From NCBI GenBank assembly GCA_013817305.1, contig JACDCY010000001.1:27248-91247 (forward strand): a stretch of 64,000 nucleotides of DNA. The letters run 5' to 3'. Shown here piece by piece: positions 25,582-34,618 of the stretch (its first letter is position 1; every line of letters starts with the position of its first letter). The DNA comes from Gemmatimonadaceae bacterium (lineage in GTDB: Bacteria > Gemmatimonadota > Gemmatimonadetes > Gemmatimonadales > Gemmatimonadaceae). Position numbers and translations under genes: made by a program. A model generated the notes under the pieces. The model was not told the origin of the DNA, made no database searches, and worked only from the letters and a program-made list of their open reading frames with translations.

Positions 25582-27734
25582 TGGACGCGATGCGCACAGT
25601 CGACAATCCAGAGCCGCGCGGTCCGTACGCTTTTAGCGTCGACGTCCAGGACGGCATTGCGATCGTCACGCTCGACATGCCGGGAGAACCGGTCAACAAG
25701 ATCAGCCGCGCGGTGAAGGACGAATTTCTCCAGATCATCGATCGGCTCGAGCGTGACACCGAGGTCCGTGGCGCGGTGCTCATAAGCGGCAAACCCGATG
25801 TCTTCATCGCCGGCGCCGACATCGAGGAGTTTCTGCTTCTGGAGACCGCGGCACAGGCCGAGCGCCTCAGCCGGGATGGCCAGCTGCTGATCGATTCAGT
25901 CGCGAAGATGCGGATCCCGATCGTCGCGGCCATTCATGGGGCGTGCCTCGGCGGCGGGCTCGAGGTGGCGCTGGCCTGCACGTATCGGATCGCGACCGAG
26001 CATCCCAAGACGGTGCTGGCCCTGCCGGAAGTTCAGCTCGGCATCATACCAGGCGCTGGTGGAACGCAGCGGCTGCCGCGAAAGATCGGACTGCGCGCCG
26101 CGCTCGACATGATTCTCACGGGCAAGAACGTCCGCGCGAAGAAGGCTTATCAGATGGGACTGGTCGAGGAGCTCGTCCATCCCGCGATCCTGCTGCAGGT
26201 CGCCGTGAAGCGCGCTAAGGAGCTCGGCGAAGGCGGCAAGCGTCCGCAGACGCGCAAGGATCGGGGTTTCGTCGACACGCTTCTCGACGGAAACCCGCTG
26301 GGGCGAAGCGTCGTGCTGCGTAAGGCGCGCGAGGAGACGATCAAGAAGACGAAGGGACATTATCCGGCTCCGCTGGCGGCGCTGGATGCAGTGGCGGCCG
26401 GGCTCAGCGGGCGGGCGGCGCACGGGTACAGGGAGGAATCGCGTCTGTTCGGGGAGATGGCTGCCACGGATGTATCGCGGCAGCTGATCTATCTCTTCTT
26501 CGCGACGACGGCGCTCAAGAAGGACAGCGGCGTGGACGTACCCGTCGAGCCGCGCGATGTGGACAAGCTGGGCATCATCGGGGCCGGGTTCATGGGGTCC
26601 GGGATCGCGTCCGTCGCCGTGCAGCAGGGCACCGTCGTGCGGATGAAGGACGCGGATCATGCGCGGGTGGCCAAGGGATTCGCGGCGGTGCGTGGGGTGT
26701 TGAAGGACCGTCTCACGAAGAGGCAGATCACCCGAACGCAGCTCGACGATACGATGTCGCTGCTCGGCGGCACGGTGGATTACAGCGGCTTCGGCAGCGT
26801 GGACCTGGTGATCGAGGCCGTGTTCGAAGATCTGGCGACGAAGCATCAGGTTCTTCGCGAGATCGAGCCGGTCATGAAGCCCGAGGCAATCTTCGCGACC
26901 AACACCAGTACCATTCCGATCGCGCGGGTCGCCGAAGTGGCTGTCCGGCCGGACCGCGTGCTCGGAATGCATTTTTTCTCTCCCGTTCACAAGATGCCGC
27001 TCATCGAGGTCATCACGACGCCCGGGACGAGCCCCGAGTCGGTGGCTACCGCGGTATCGTATGGCAAGCGGCTCGGGAAGACTGTGATCGTCGTGAACGA
27101 CGGCCCCGGATTTTACGTCAACCGAATCCTCTTTCCGTACATCAACGAGGCCGGGCGCCTGCTCGAGCAAGGCGCTTCCATCGAAGCAATTGACGACGCG
27201 ATGGTCGCCTTCGGCTTTCCCGTGGGCCCGATAACGCTGCTGGACGAAGTCGGTATGGACGTCGGCGCCAAGGCGGCGAGCGTCATGCACGAAGCGTTCG
27301 GGGCTCGATTCGCGCCGTCGGCGGCAATAGAAAAGCTGGTGGCGGCGGGGAGGTACGGACGCAAGGTAAAGAAGGGTTTTTACCTGTACGACGAAGACGG
27401 CAAGAAGGGTGCAGTCGATCCCGAGGTTTATGCCGTCGCGGGGGCAGCCGCCGAGCGCACGGAGATTCCGCAACTCGAGATCCAGCAGCGGTGCGTGTTC
27501 GCAATGCTCAACGAAGCTGCCCGCTGCCTCGAAGACGGGATCATCCGCTCCGAGCGTGATGGAGACGTCGGGGCCGTGTTCGGAATCGGGTTTCCTCCGT
27601 TTCGCGGTGGTCCGTTTCGCTACATCGATTCGATGGGAGCGTCGGTCCTGGTGAGCCAGCTCGAAGAGCTTGACTCCCGTTTCCCCGGCAGGTTCGAGCC
27701 GGCGGAGCAGCTGCTGCGGCAGGCGAGGCGATAG
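25581..27734 (+). CDS. fadJ: Multifunctional fatty-acid oxidation protein alpha subunit
   Basis: The 717-residue protein joins an N-terminal enoyl-CoA hydratase/isomerase domain to a 3-hydroxyacyl-CoA dehydrogenase. The crotonase part has FIAGADIEEFL and the oxyanion segment GACLGGGLEVALACTYRI, with Glu in PEVQLGIIPGAGGTQRLPR. The dehydrogenase part has GIIGAGFMGSGIA for NAD and the catalytic HFFSPVHKMPL. The ATG at 25581 is taken because it overlaps the fadI stop. The frame is open farther upstream but that is antisense shadow. It works with FadI in beta-oxidation. Confidence 0.94.
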   Translation: MDAMRTVDNPEPRGPYAFSVDVQDGIAIVTLDMPGEPVNKISRAVKDEFLQIIDRLERDTEVRGAVLISGKPDVFIAGADIEEFLLLETAAQAERLSRDGQLLIDSVAKMRIPIVAAIHGACLGGGLEVALACTYRIATEHPKTVLALPEVQLGIIPGAGGTQRLPRKIGLRAALDMILTGKNVRAKKAYQMGLVEELVHPAILLQVAVKRAKELGEGGKRPQTRKDRGFVDTLLDGNPLGRSVVLRKAREETIKKTKGHYPAPLAALDAVAAGLSGRAAHGYREESRLFGEMAATDVSRQLIYLFFATTALKKDSGVDVPVEPRDVDKLGIIGAGFMGSGIASVAVQQGTVVRMKDADHARVAKGFAAVRGVLKDRLTKRQITRTQLDDTMSLLGGTVDYSGFGSVDLVIEAVFEDLATKHQVLREIEPVMKPEAIFATNTSTIPIARVAEVAVRPDRVLGMHFFSPVHKMPLIEVITTPGTSPESVATAVSYGKRLGKTVIVVNDGPGFYVNRILFPYINEAGRLLEQGASIEAIDDAMVAFGFPVGPITLLDEVGMDVGAKAASVMHEAFGARFAPSAAIEKLVAAGRYGRKVKKGFYLYDEDGKKGAVDPEVYAVAGAAAERTEIPQLEIQQRCVFAMLNEAARCLEDGIIRSERDGDVGAVFGIGFPPFRGGPFRYIDSMGASVLVSQLEELDSRFPGRFEPAEQLLRQARR

Positions 27735-27844
27735 CGGGTATTAAAGAACGGGTATCAGGATCAGGTATCAGGTATCTCTGACCGGATCTACTTGGCGGTT
27801 CTGTGTTCTACTATTCATACCAACACTCCAACGGCAGGCACCGC

Positions 27845-30019
27845 ATGCGTCGCGTTCTCAAAATCTCTGCATTTTCCCTGGTATTCGCAGCATCGGGCGC
27901 TTCCGCGCAGACCACCGCTGCTCTGACAGTCGATCGGATCTTCAACTCGGCAGAGTTCAGGGCCGAGGCGTCGCCGACTCTGCACTGGCTCGGCAACGAG
28001 GCGAACTACGTGGACGTGCGTGACGGGAGCTTCTATACCGTCGACATCGGCACGGGGCGAAGGACGCTGCTGGTGGACGCAGCAGCGTTCACGGACGGAA
28101 GTGGAAAGCGGCTCGACATCGAGGACCTCACATGGTCCGATGACCGAGCGAGAGCGCTTCTATTCCATAGGTCGGAGCGCGTGTGGCGCTCCAACACGCG
28201 CGGCCGCTTCCACGTGTTCGACGTCGCGACGCGCAGATTGATCCCGGTTACCAGCGTAGACACGGCGATCATGTTCGCGAAGCTGTCGCCCGATGGGCGG
28301 CATGCCGCCTTCGTCAGGAACAACAACATCTATGTCACCGATCTCGCGTCGGGCCAGGAGCGCGCTCTCACCCATGACGGGAGTCCCGAGATCATCAACG
28401 GCACTACCGATTGGGTGTACGAGGAAGAGTTCGGATTGCGCGACGCGTTCCGCTGGAGCCCGGACGGGAAGCGCATCGCGTTCTGGCGTTTCGATCAATC
28501 GGCCGTGCGGCCTTTTTCGCTGATCGACGAGACGACGCGGTATCCCGCGTTCACGACGTTCAAGTATCCCAAGGCCGGCGAGCGAAACGCCGACGTCAAG
28601 ATCGGAGTCATCGATGTCGGCAGCGGCGCGACGCGGTGGATCAATACCGGCGGCGATGCGTCGAGCTACGTCCCGCGAATGGAGTGGCTCGGCAGCGACA
28701 GCGTCGTGTTCCAGCGGCTCCCGCGCAAGCAGAACCGGGTCGATGTAATTGCCGCGAGCGTAACGTCCGACGGTTCCCGGCTGATTCTCACCGATTCCGA
28801 TTCAGCGTACGTGGATGTGCAGGATCCCGTGTGGCTGAACGACAACGGCCAATTCCTGTGGGAGAGCGACCGTACCGGATGGCGGCAGGTCTTCCTATAC
28901 GACAGGTCCGGACGTCTGGTGCGCCAGGTGACGAATGACGGAAGCGATGTCACCGGCGTCGTCGGCGTGGACGAGGCCCGCGGGGAGATCTATGTGCAGC
29001 ACGCCGCGCCGACTCCGACGCAGCGGCAGATCTTCCGCTATTCGCTCAGCAGCGGGCGCGGCACGCAGGTCACGTCGGCGCGAGGCTGGCATTCGATGAC
29101 CCTCTCGCCCAACGGCCGGTACGCGGTGATGACCCACTCGGACATAAACACGCCGTCGGTCGCGACGCTGGTCGAGATGCCGTCCATGCGCGCCGTGCGC
29201 GGGCTCGTCGCGAACGACAGCCTCAAGCAGCGCGTCGCCCGACTGCAGCTCAGCCCGGTGACTTTTTTCCGGGTCCCGGCCGCCGACGGCACGACCATGC
29301 TTGACGCCTACCGCATCGTCCCGCCACAGTTCGACAGCACGAAGAAGCATCCTGTTCTGATGTACGTGTACGGGGGGCCCGCGGCGCCAACCGTCGGCGA
29401 CGCATGGGGGGGATCGAGATTCCTGTGGCATCAGATGCTGGCGCAGCAGGGCTACGTCGTCGTCAGCGTCGACAATCGCGGCGCGGCAATGCGCGGCCGG
29501 AACTTCCGGAAGATGACCCAGTACCGCGTGGGCACGCTGGAGTCGGACGATCAAATCGCCGCCGCGCGATGGATCGGGCGGCAGAGCTGGGGCGACGCAA
29601 GCCGTATCGGAATCTGGGGCTGGAGCGGCGGAGGCACGATGACGCTGCTCTCGACCACCCGCGGCGGGAACGTGTTTAAGGCGGGGCTGTCGGTGGCGCC
29701 CGTAACCGACTGGGGGCTGTACGACACGATTTACACCGAGCGGTACATGTGGACGCCGGAAGGAAACCCGGAGGGTTATCGCGCGACCGCTGCGCTGAAT
29801 CATGTCGACGGGCTGACGGCAAAGCTGCTCCTCGTGCACGGCACCGGCGACGACAACGTGCATTCGCAGAACACCATCCAATTCGCCCAGAAGCTGCAGC
29901 TCGCGCGCAAGCCGTTCTACATGATGCTGTATCCCAATAAGACGCACTCGATATCTGGCGCGGGGGCGACGCTTCACCTGTACGATACCTTTACCCGCTT
30001 CATTCTCGAGAGCCTGTGA
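27845..30019 (+). CDS. Secreted dipeptidyl peptidase IV-like serine peptidase (S9B)
   Basis: The 724-residue protein has a signal peptide ending SGASAQ, which places the start at the ATG at 27845. The first 450 residues form the DPP-IV beta-propeller, with the Glu-rich substrate clamp in DWVYEEEFGLRDAFRWSPDG. The catalytic domain has WGWSGGGTM (Ser), GTGDDNVHSQN (Asp) and NKTHSISG (His). It should cut Xaa-Pro dipeptides in the periplasm. The elbow reads GWSGGG where most relatives have GWSYGG. Its TGA overlaps the ATG of the M14 gene, opening a run of genes on peptide and proline use. Confidence 0.92.
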   Translation: MRRVLKISAFSLVFAASGASAQTTAALTVDRIFNSAEFRAEASPTLHWLGNEANYVDVRDGSFYTVDIGTGRRTLLVDAAAFTDGSGKRLDIEDLTWSDDRARALLFHRSERVWRSNTRGRFHVFDVATRRLIPVTSVDTAIMFAKLSPDGRHAAFVRNNNIYVTDLASGQERALTHDGSPEIINGTTDWVYEEEFGLRDAFRWSPDGKRIAFWRFDQSAVRPFSLIDETTRYPAFTTFKYPKAGERNADVKIGVIDVGSGATRWINTGGDASSYVPRMEWLGSDSVVFQRLPRKQNRVDVIAASVTSDGSRLILTDSDSAYVDVQDPVWLNDNGQFLWESDRTGWRQVFLYDRSGRLVRQVTNDGSDVTGVVGVDEARGEIYVQHAAPTPTQRQIFRYSLSSGRGTQVTSARGWHSMTLSPNGRYAVMTHSDINTPSVATLVEMPSMRAVRGLVANDSLKQRVARLQLSPVTFFRVPAADGTTMLDAYRIVPPQFDSTKKHPVLMYVYGGPAAPTVGDAWGGSRFLWHQMLAQQGYVVVSVDNRGAAMRGRNFRKMTQYRVGTLESDDQIAAARWIGRQSWGDASRIGIWGWSGGGTMTLLSTTRGGNVFKAGLSVAPVTDWGLYDTIYTERYMWTPEGNPEGYRATAALNHVDGLTAKLLLVHGTGDDNVHSQNTIQFAQKLQLARKPFYMMLYPNKTHSISGAGATLHLYDTFTRFILESL

Positions 30020-31677
30020 TGCGGTTGGGTCTGGCCGCGCTCGCAGCCGTAGCGGCTGCGGGTTGCGCGCCGCAGACACACACCAACCCTGCAGGCCGCG
30101 CGCTCCCGGCGGCCGTCGAGCGCGAGCGCCTGCCGAGGACACGCGCGGAGCGCAGCAACTACACCGAGACCTCGCGCTATGCGGACGTTCTGGCGTTCGT
30201 CGACTCACTGCAGAAGCTCGGTGCCCCGATCGTGGTCGGCAGCATAGGGGCGACGACACAGGGGCGCGCCATTCCTTATGTGATCGCGTCGAGGCCGCTG
30301 GTACGAACGCCCGCGGAAGCGCGGCGGCTGGGCAGGCCAATCGTGTACGTGCAGGGGAACATCCACGCGGGCGAGGTGGAGGGAAAGGAAGTGCTCCAGG
30401 CGCTGCTGCGCGATCTCGTGTTCGAGCAGCGTCTCAACGTGCTGGACTCGGTGGTGTTCATCGCCGTCCCGATCTACAACGCGGACGGGAACGAGGCTGT
30501 CGCCACGCAGGAGAGAAACCGCCCGTCGCAGAACGGCCCGGAGATGGTGGGCGGACGCGCCAGCGCGCAGGAGTTGAATCTCAACCGCGACTACGTAAAA
30601 GCCGAGGCTCCGGAGACGCGCGCGTCGCTCGCGATGTTTCGTGAGTGGAACCCGGACGTGTTCGTCGATCTGCACACGACCAACGGGAGCTATCACGGCT
30701 ATGCCCTGACCTACTCGCCCGCGCTGACGCCGGCGGCACCGCTCGCTGCCTACACCCAAGGCGTCTGGCTGCCGCTTCTGCGCGAGCGAATGCGCCAGCG
30801 GCACCGCTTCGAGACGTTCGATTACGGGAACTTCCTCAGCGATTTTCGCGACCTCGCTGCGCCTACCGCAGCAACGGAAGGATGGGCGACGTTCGATTGG
30901 CGCCCGCGGTATTCCACGAACTACTACGGGATGCGGAACGGAATCGCGATCCTGAGCGAAGCCTATTCGCACGATCCTTTCGACCGGCGGGTTTTCGCGA
31001 CTGACGCTTTCGTGCGGGAAATACTGTCGCTCACCGCGGAGCGCGGCGACGAGATACTCCGACTGCGCGCCACCGCGACAGGGCAGGGCGCCGGGCAGGT
31101 CGTGCCGATCCGCTCGCGGCTTACCCGCTCGCCGCTCGCTACCGATGTGATCGTGGAGGAAGTCGTGTCTACCGGTGATTCATCGAGAACGGAGCCTGGC
31201 GTTCCACGTGGACGAAGACGCACGGGCAACTTTCGCCCGGTGCGAATGCCGGTGTTCGACCGGTTCGACCCCATACTCAGCGTTCACGTCCGCAGGGGCT
31301 ACGCGATCCTCGGCCGCCATCCGGCGATCATGGAGCTGCTAGCCGCCCACGGCATCGTCGTCGAGCGCATCGACAGCCCGCGCATCGCCGCGCTCGAGCG
31401 ATTTACCGTCGATTCGGTGATCCGGGCGGCACGCCCATTCGAGGGGCACAGCGAGGAGCGCGTGACCGGTCGGTGGTCGATCACGACTGAATCGATTCCT
31501 GCCGGCTCCTACTTCGTCTCCACTGACCAGCCCCTCGGCAGGCTTGTCGTCTACTTGCTGGAGCCCGAGAGCGACGACGGCTTGGTCACATGGAATTATT
31601 TCCCGGGACTCGTGGAAGGGGCACTCTTCCCGATCGCGCGGCTCTCGCCGGGTGCGGGTTCCCCGACGCCACAATGA
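30019..31677 (+). CDS. M14-family zinc carboxypeptidase-like lipoprotein
   Basis: The 552-residue product starts with a lipoprotein signal (AAVAAAGC). The M14 zinc motif is GNIHAGEVEG (HxxE) near residue 120, and DLHTTNG supplies the third zinc ligand. The later LSEAYSHDPF may hold the catalytic Glu. After about residue 350 comes a domain unlike pancreatic carboxypeptidases. The ATG at 30019 overlaps the DPP-IV stop. It probably trims peptides in the periplasm together with DPP-IV. Confidence 0.87.
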   Translation: MRLGLAALAAVAAAGCAPQTHTNPAGRALPAAVERERLPRTRAERSNYTETSRYADVLAFVDSLQKLGAPIVVGSIGATTQGRAIPYVIASRPLVRTPAEARRLGRPIVYVQGNIHAGEVEGKEVLQALLRDLVFEQRLNVLDSVVFIAVPIYNADGNEAVATQERNRPSQNGPEMVGGRASAQELNLNRDYVKAEAPETRASLAMFREWNPDVFVDLHTTNGSYHGYALTYSPALTPAAPLAAYTQGVWLPLLRERMRQRHRFETFDYGNFLSDFRDLAAPTAATEGWATFDWRPRYSTNYYGMRNGIAILSEAYSHDPFDRRVFATDAFVREILSLTAERGDEILRLRATATGQGAGQVVPIRSRLTRSPLATDVIVEEVVSTGDSSRTEPGVPRGRRRTGNFRPVRMPVFDRFDPILSVHVRRGYAILGRHPAIMELLAAHGIVVERIDSPRIAALERFTVDSVIRAARPFEGHSEERVTGRWSITTESIPAGSYFVSTDQPLGRLVVYLLEPESDDGLVTWNYFPGLVEGALFPIARLSPGAGSPTPQ

Positions 31678-31693
31678 TGCTTACACTCGTCTA

Positions 31694-32653
31694 ATGCTTC
31701 GTGGCGCCCTGCATTACCTCTCCGAACAACAGCAGATCTTCAACTTCGTTCGCAACAACCGCCTGGCGCGCGGCTTTGCGAACCGATTCGTCGCAGGCGA
31801 GACGGTAGACACCGCGATGGAGGCGGTGCGCGAGCTGAACGCCATGGGAATTACCGCTTCGCTCGACCTACTGGGTGAGAGCGTCCACAACGAGGCGGAG
31901 GCCCGGGTCACCGCGAAGCAGTACGTGGACATGCTGGACCGGATCGCTGGCGAAGCGCTCGACGCCAATGTTTCGCTCAAGCTTACGGCCATGGGACTCG
32001 ACGTCTCCGAGGACCTCTGCCTTCGACTCATGGATGAGGTGCTGGCGCGCGCGCGGGATCACGGGACCTTCGTGCGGATCGACATGGAGAGCAGCGCCTA
32101 CACCCAGCGCACGCTCAACGTATTCGAGAACCGTCTGTATCCCGCGTTTCGCGACCATGTGGGCATCGTGCTGCAGAGCTACCTCTACCGGACGATGGCC
32201 GACGTCGAGGACGCCATCCGGTTGCGCGCGCGGGTGCGGCTTTGCAAAGGCGCCTACAAGGAGCCCGACACTGTCGCATTCCCGGACAAGAAGGACGTGG
32301 ACGACAGCTACGTCCGCGCGATGCGACTTCTGCTCACGCGCGGCAACTATCCGGGGATCGCCACGCACGACGAAGAGATAATCGACGAAGTGAGGCGGTT
32401 CGCCCTCGAGCAGGGCATATCGAGAGATCGCTTCGAATTTCAGATGCTGTACGGCGTTCGCCGCGATCTGCAGCAGCAGCTTGTCGAGGACGGTTACAGG
32501 ATGCGCGTGTACGTGCCTTTCGGCACGCAGTGGTATCCGTATCTCATGCGGCGGCTCGCCGAGCGGCCCGCAAACGTCGCGTTCCTCACGGGCAGCATGG
32601 TGCGCGAGATGATGAGCGGAATGACGCGCCGCCGACGAAAGCTCCGGGCCTGA
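31694..32653 (+). CDS. Proline dehydrogenase
   Basis: The 319-residue FAD enzyme oxidises proline to pyrroline-5-carboxylate. Visible signatures are LDLLGESVHN, VSLKLTAMGLD, FVRIDMESS, RVRLCKGAYKEP, ATHDEEII, FQMLYGVR and RVYVPFGTQWYPYLMRRLAERP. Together these cover the whole TIM-barrel active site. It is a monofunctional type without the PutA aldehyde dehydrogenase half. It follows the M14 peptidase by 16 bases, which fits use of proline released from peptides. Confidence 0.94.
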   Translation: MLRGALHYLSEQQQIFNFVRNNRLARGFANRFVAGETVDTAMEAVRELNAMGITASLDLLGESVHNEAEARVTAKQYVDMLDRIAGEALDANVSLKLTAMGLDVSEDLCLRLMDEVLARARDHGTFVRIDMESSAYTQRTLNVFENRLYPAFRDHVGIVLQSYLYRTMADVEDAIRLRARVRLCKGAYKEPDTVAFPDKKDVDDSYVRAMRLLLTRGNYPGIATHDEEIIDEVRRFALEQGISRDRFEFQMLYGVRRDLQQQLVEDGYRMRVYVPFGTQWYPYLMRRLAERPANVAFLTGSMVREMMSGMTRRRRKLRA

Positions 32654-32654
32654 G

Positions 32655-33038
32655 TTGGGACAGTTCCTACCCGCCGATCTCTCGAAGGGCGATCCGAACA
32701 CGCTCGGCGGGTACATGGCAGTCCACGCCCGGCCGGCGGCGTTCGAGGGGACGGACGGGGCGTCGTATAGCGCGGAGATCGTCACCGATCCGGCGCCTGA
32801 GGCGGGTGATCAGGTAGTCGCCGGCTATATCCTGTTCGTGCGGTGGCGCGCGAGCGATCCCGTTGCCTCAGGGCACGTGGAGACGGAGTACCTCGCGACC
32901 GGAGCTGAGCCGGAGGTCCGCCGAAGGATCGGCACGCTCACCCTGCAGGAGGTCCGCGCGCTGTTGAATTCCGCTGTTGGCCGGACATCGCCTTCGCAGC
33001 CCTGGTGGGAAGTCATGCGCGAAGAGGGTGGCGCGTGA
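32655..33038 (+). CDS. Conserved hypothetical protein between proline dehydrogenase and rsgA
   Basis: The 127-residue protein starts at a TTG one base after the proline dehydrogenase stop. It has no signal peptide or cysteine motif. It begins GQFLPADLSKGDPNTLGGYM and continues as a predicted alpha/beta protein with GYILFVRWRASDPVASGHVE. Its GTGA end overlaps the start of rsgA, so it sits tightly inside the operon. I recognise no family. Confidence 0.65.
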   Translation: MGQFLPADLSKGDPNTLGGYMAVHARPAAFEGTDGASYSAEIVTDPAPEAGDQVVAGYILFVRWRASDPVASGHVETEYLATGAEPEVRRRIGTLTLQEVRALLNSAVGRTSPSQPWWEVMREEGGA

Positions 33039-33958
33039 CCGACGCATTTGTCGGAGACGTTCTCAGCGGCACCGGTGGCGTGTGGCATGTCAGGACGAAG
33101 GACGGACAGGTCCGCGAAGCTTCGCTCCGTGGGCGGCTGAAGAAGGCCACTGTGACGAAGATCGCCGTGGGCGACGAGGTCGATGTCGAGCAGGATCCGG
33201 CGAGCGGCGCGTGGACGATCTCGGCGATTCACGAGAGGAAATCGAAGCTGGCGCGGCGCGAGCCGAGCTCGGGATACGGCGAGCGCGTCGTCGCGGCGAA
33301 TGTTGATCAAGTGGTAGTTGTATTCGCGGCAGCGAAGCCGGAACCCCACACGAGAATGCTCGACCGGTTCCTGGTTATTGCGGAGGCGAACGAGCTCGTG
33401 TCACGCGTCGTGGTCAACAAAGTCGATCTCGTTCCCGGCGCCGAAGCCGCGCAGACTTTCGCCGACTACGAGAAGGCCGGCTACGCCGTTCACTACACCA
33501 GCACGAAAACCCGCGCAGGGCTCGACGAGCTGCACGATTCGCTCGCCGGCCTGTCTTCGATTTTCAGCGGGCCGTCCGGCGTAGGCAAGTCGTCGCTTCT
33601 GAACGCCATGTTCCCCGGACTGAACCTGCGCATTGGCGAGATCAGCGAGTCCGTGAACAAGGGGAGGCACACCACCGTCGGCGCGGTCATGCACCCCTTG
33701 CCGGACGGTGGCTACGTCGTCGATTCGCCCGGTCTGCGCGAGGTGGGAATGTGGCATCTCGCGGGCGGAGAGCTTGGCGTCTGCTTCCCCGAGTTCCGGC
33801 CGTACCTCGACGACTGCAGGTTCGGCGACTGCTCACATCTGGTGGAGCCGGGCTGTGCCGTTCGCGAAGCGGTTGAATCGGGGGCGATCAGCGCGGCGAG
33901 GTACGACAGCTATTCCCGTCTGCGGGCGGACATCGCGACGCAGAAAAGCGAATGGTGA
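33035..33958 (+). CDS. rsgA: Ribosome small-subunit-dependent GTPase A
   Basis: RsgA is a circularly permuted GTPase that helps mature the 30S subunit. The 307-residue protein has an N-terminal OB fold. The GTPase motifs follow in permuted order: VVNKVDLV (G4), SGPSGVGKSSLLNAM (G1), then DSPGLREVG (G3). A zinc knuckle lies near the end (CRFGDCSHLVEPGC). The GTG at 33035 overlaps the upstream stop (GTGA). It ends before a perfect hairpin shared with the convergent osmC-like gene. Confidence 0.94.
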   Translation: MTDAFVGDVLSGTGGVWHVRTKDGQVREASLRGRLKKATVTKIAVGDEVDVEQDPASGAWTISAIHERKSKLARREPSSGYGERVVAANVDQVVVVFAAAKPEPHTRMLDRFLVIAEANELVSRVVVNKVDLVPGAEAAQTFADYEKAGYAVHYTSTKTRAGLDELHDSLAGLSSIFSGPSGVGKSSLLNAMFPGLNLRIGEISESVNKGRHTTVGAVMHPLPDGGYVVDSPGLREVGMWHLAGGELGVCFPEFRPYLDDCRFGDCSHLVEPGCAVREAVESGAISAARYDSYSRLRADIATQKSEW

Positions 33959-33977
33959 TTGGAGATGGTGGTCAGCT

Positions 33978-34027
33978 ATCAGTGATCAGTGATCAAAAAA
34001 AACAGTTGCTGATCACTGATCACTGAT
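33978..34027. terminator. Perfect 18-bp hairpin between convergent genes
   Basis: The arms at 33978-33995 and 34010-34027 are exact reverse complements over 18 bases, with a 14-base loop that starts with seven A. Each arm is made of repeated TGATCAG-type words. The hairpin lies between rsgA and the OsmC-like gene, and its right edge touches the OsmC stop codon. It is a probable two-way terminator. Confidence 0.65.
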
Positions 34028-34539
34028 CACTCCCCCAGTTCCAGCGTCCACTCGACGGGGACGTCCTGCCTGATCGAGTCGCGCACGGAGCAGTACTTGT
34101 TCACCGCGAGGTCGATGGCCCGCTCGGCGTTCGCCCGGTCGATGCCGGCCCCCGCAATGTGAAAGTTGAGCGTAACGTGCTTGAGTCTTTTTGGGATCGT
34201 GGCGACGCGCTCGCCTACGACGTCGATCCGGATCGAGCTGGCGGGCGTGCGGCGCTTGGCGAGGATTTCGACCACGTCGATTCCGGCGCACGAAGCGAGC
34301 GATGCCAGCAATCCATCCACCGGACTGGGACCGGTCGATCCTGATCCATCCAGCCTGATCGCCGGCCTGTCGGGACGGGCGGCGTCGAACGTCTGCTCGC
34401 CGCTCCACGTCACCGCGATCGTGGCCGCCGGCTGTGGGGCGACGGGTTGTGTGCGGCCAGAATCTGTTGCGGCCGGCTTCGCGGCTGTTGTCGCGGCCGG
34501 TGCCGCGGAGTTGCCGTCGCTTTGTGGTTCTGCACCCAT
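34027..34539 (-). CDS. OsmC-family protein
   Basis: Read from the ATG at 34539 (GGAGG six bases upstream) the protein is 170 residues. The first 40 are Ala/Thr/Pro-rich and disordered. The OsmC domain follows: GPSPVDGLLASLASCAGIDVVE with the first reactive Cys, and NKYCSVRDSI with the second. Such proteins reduce organic or fatty-acid hydroperoxides with thiols. In-frame sequence upstream of 34539 is not domain-like. Its stop codon overlaps the hairpin behind it. Confidence 0.88.
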   Translation of the reverse strand: MGAEPQSDGNSAAPAATTAAKPAATDSGRTQPVAPQPAATIAVTWSGEQTFDAARPDRPAIRLDGSGSTGPSPVDGLLASLASCAGIDVVEILAKRRTPASSIRIDVVGERVATIPKRLKHVTLNFHIAGAGIDRANAERAIDLAVNKYCSVRDSIRQDVPVEWTLELGE

Positions 34540-34618
34540 TGAGCCCTCCCGGGCCGAGTCGGTATCGTTTGCTCGAAAGCTACATCCGTCCGGCCCCTCG
34601 CCCGGATAGTTTTGCACC

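Noticed and set aside
25896..27473. 525-codon minus-strand frame
   Set aside because: Antisense shadow of fadJ with Arg/His-rich composition.
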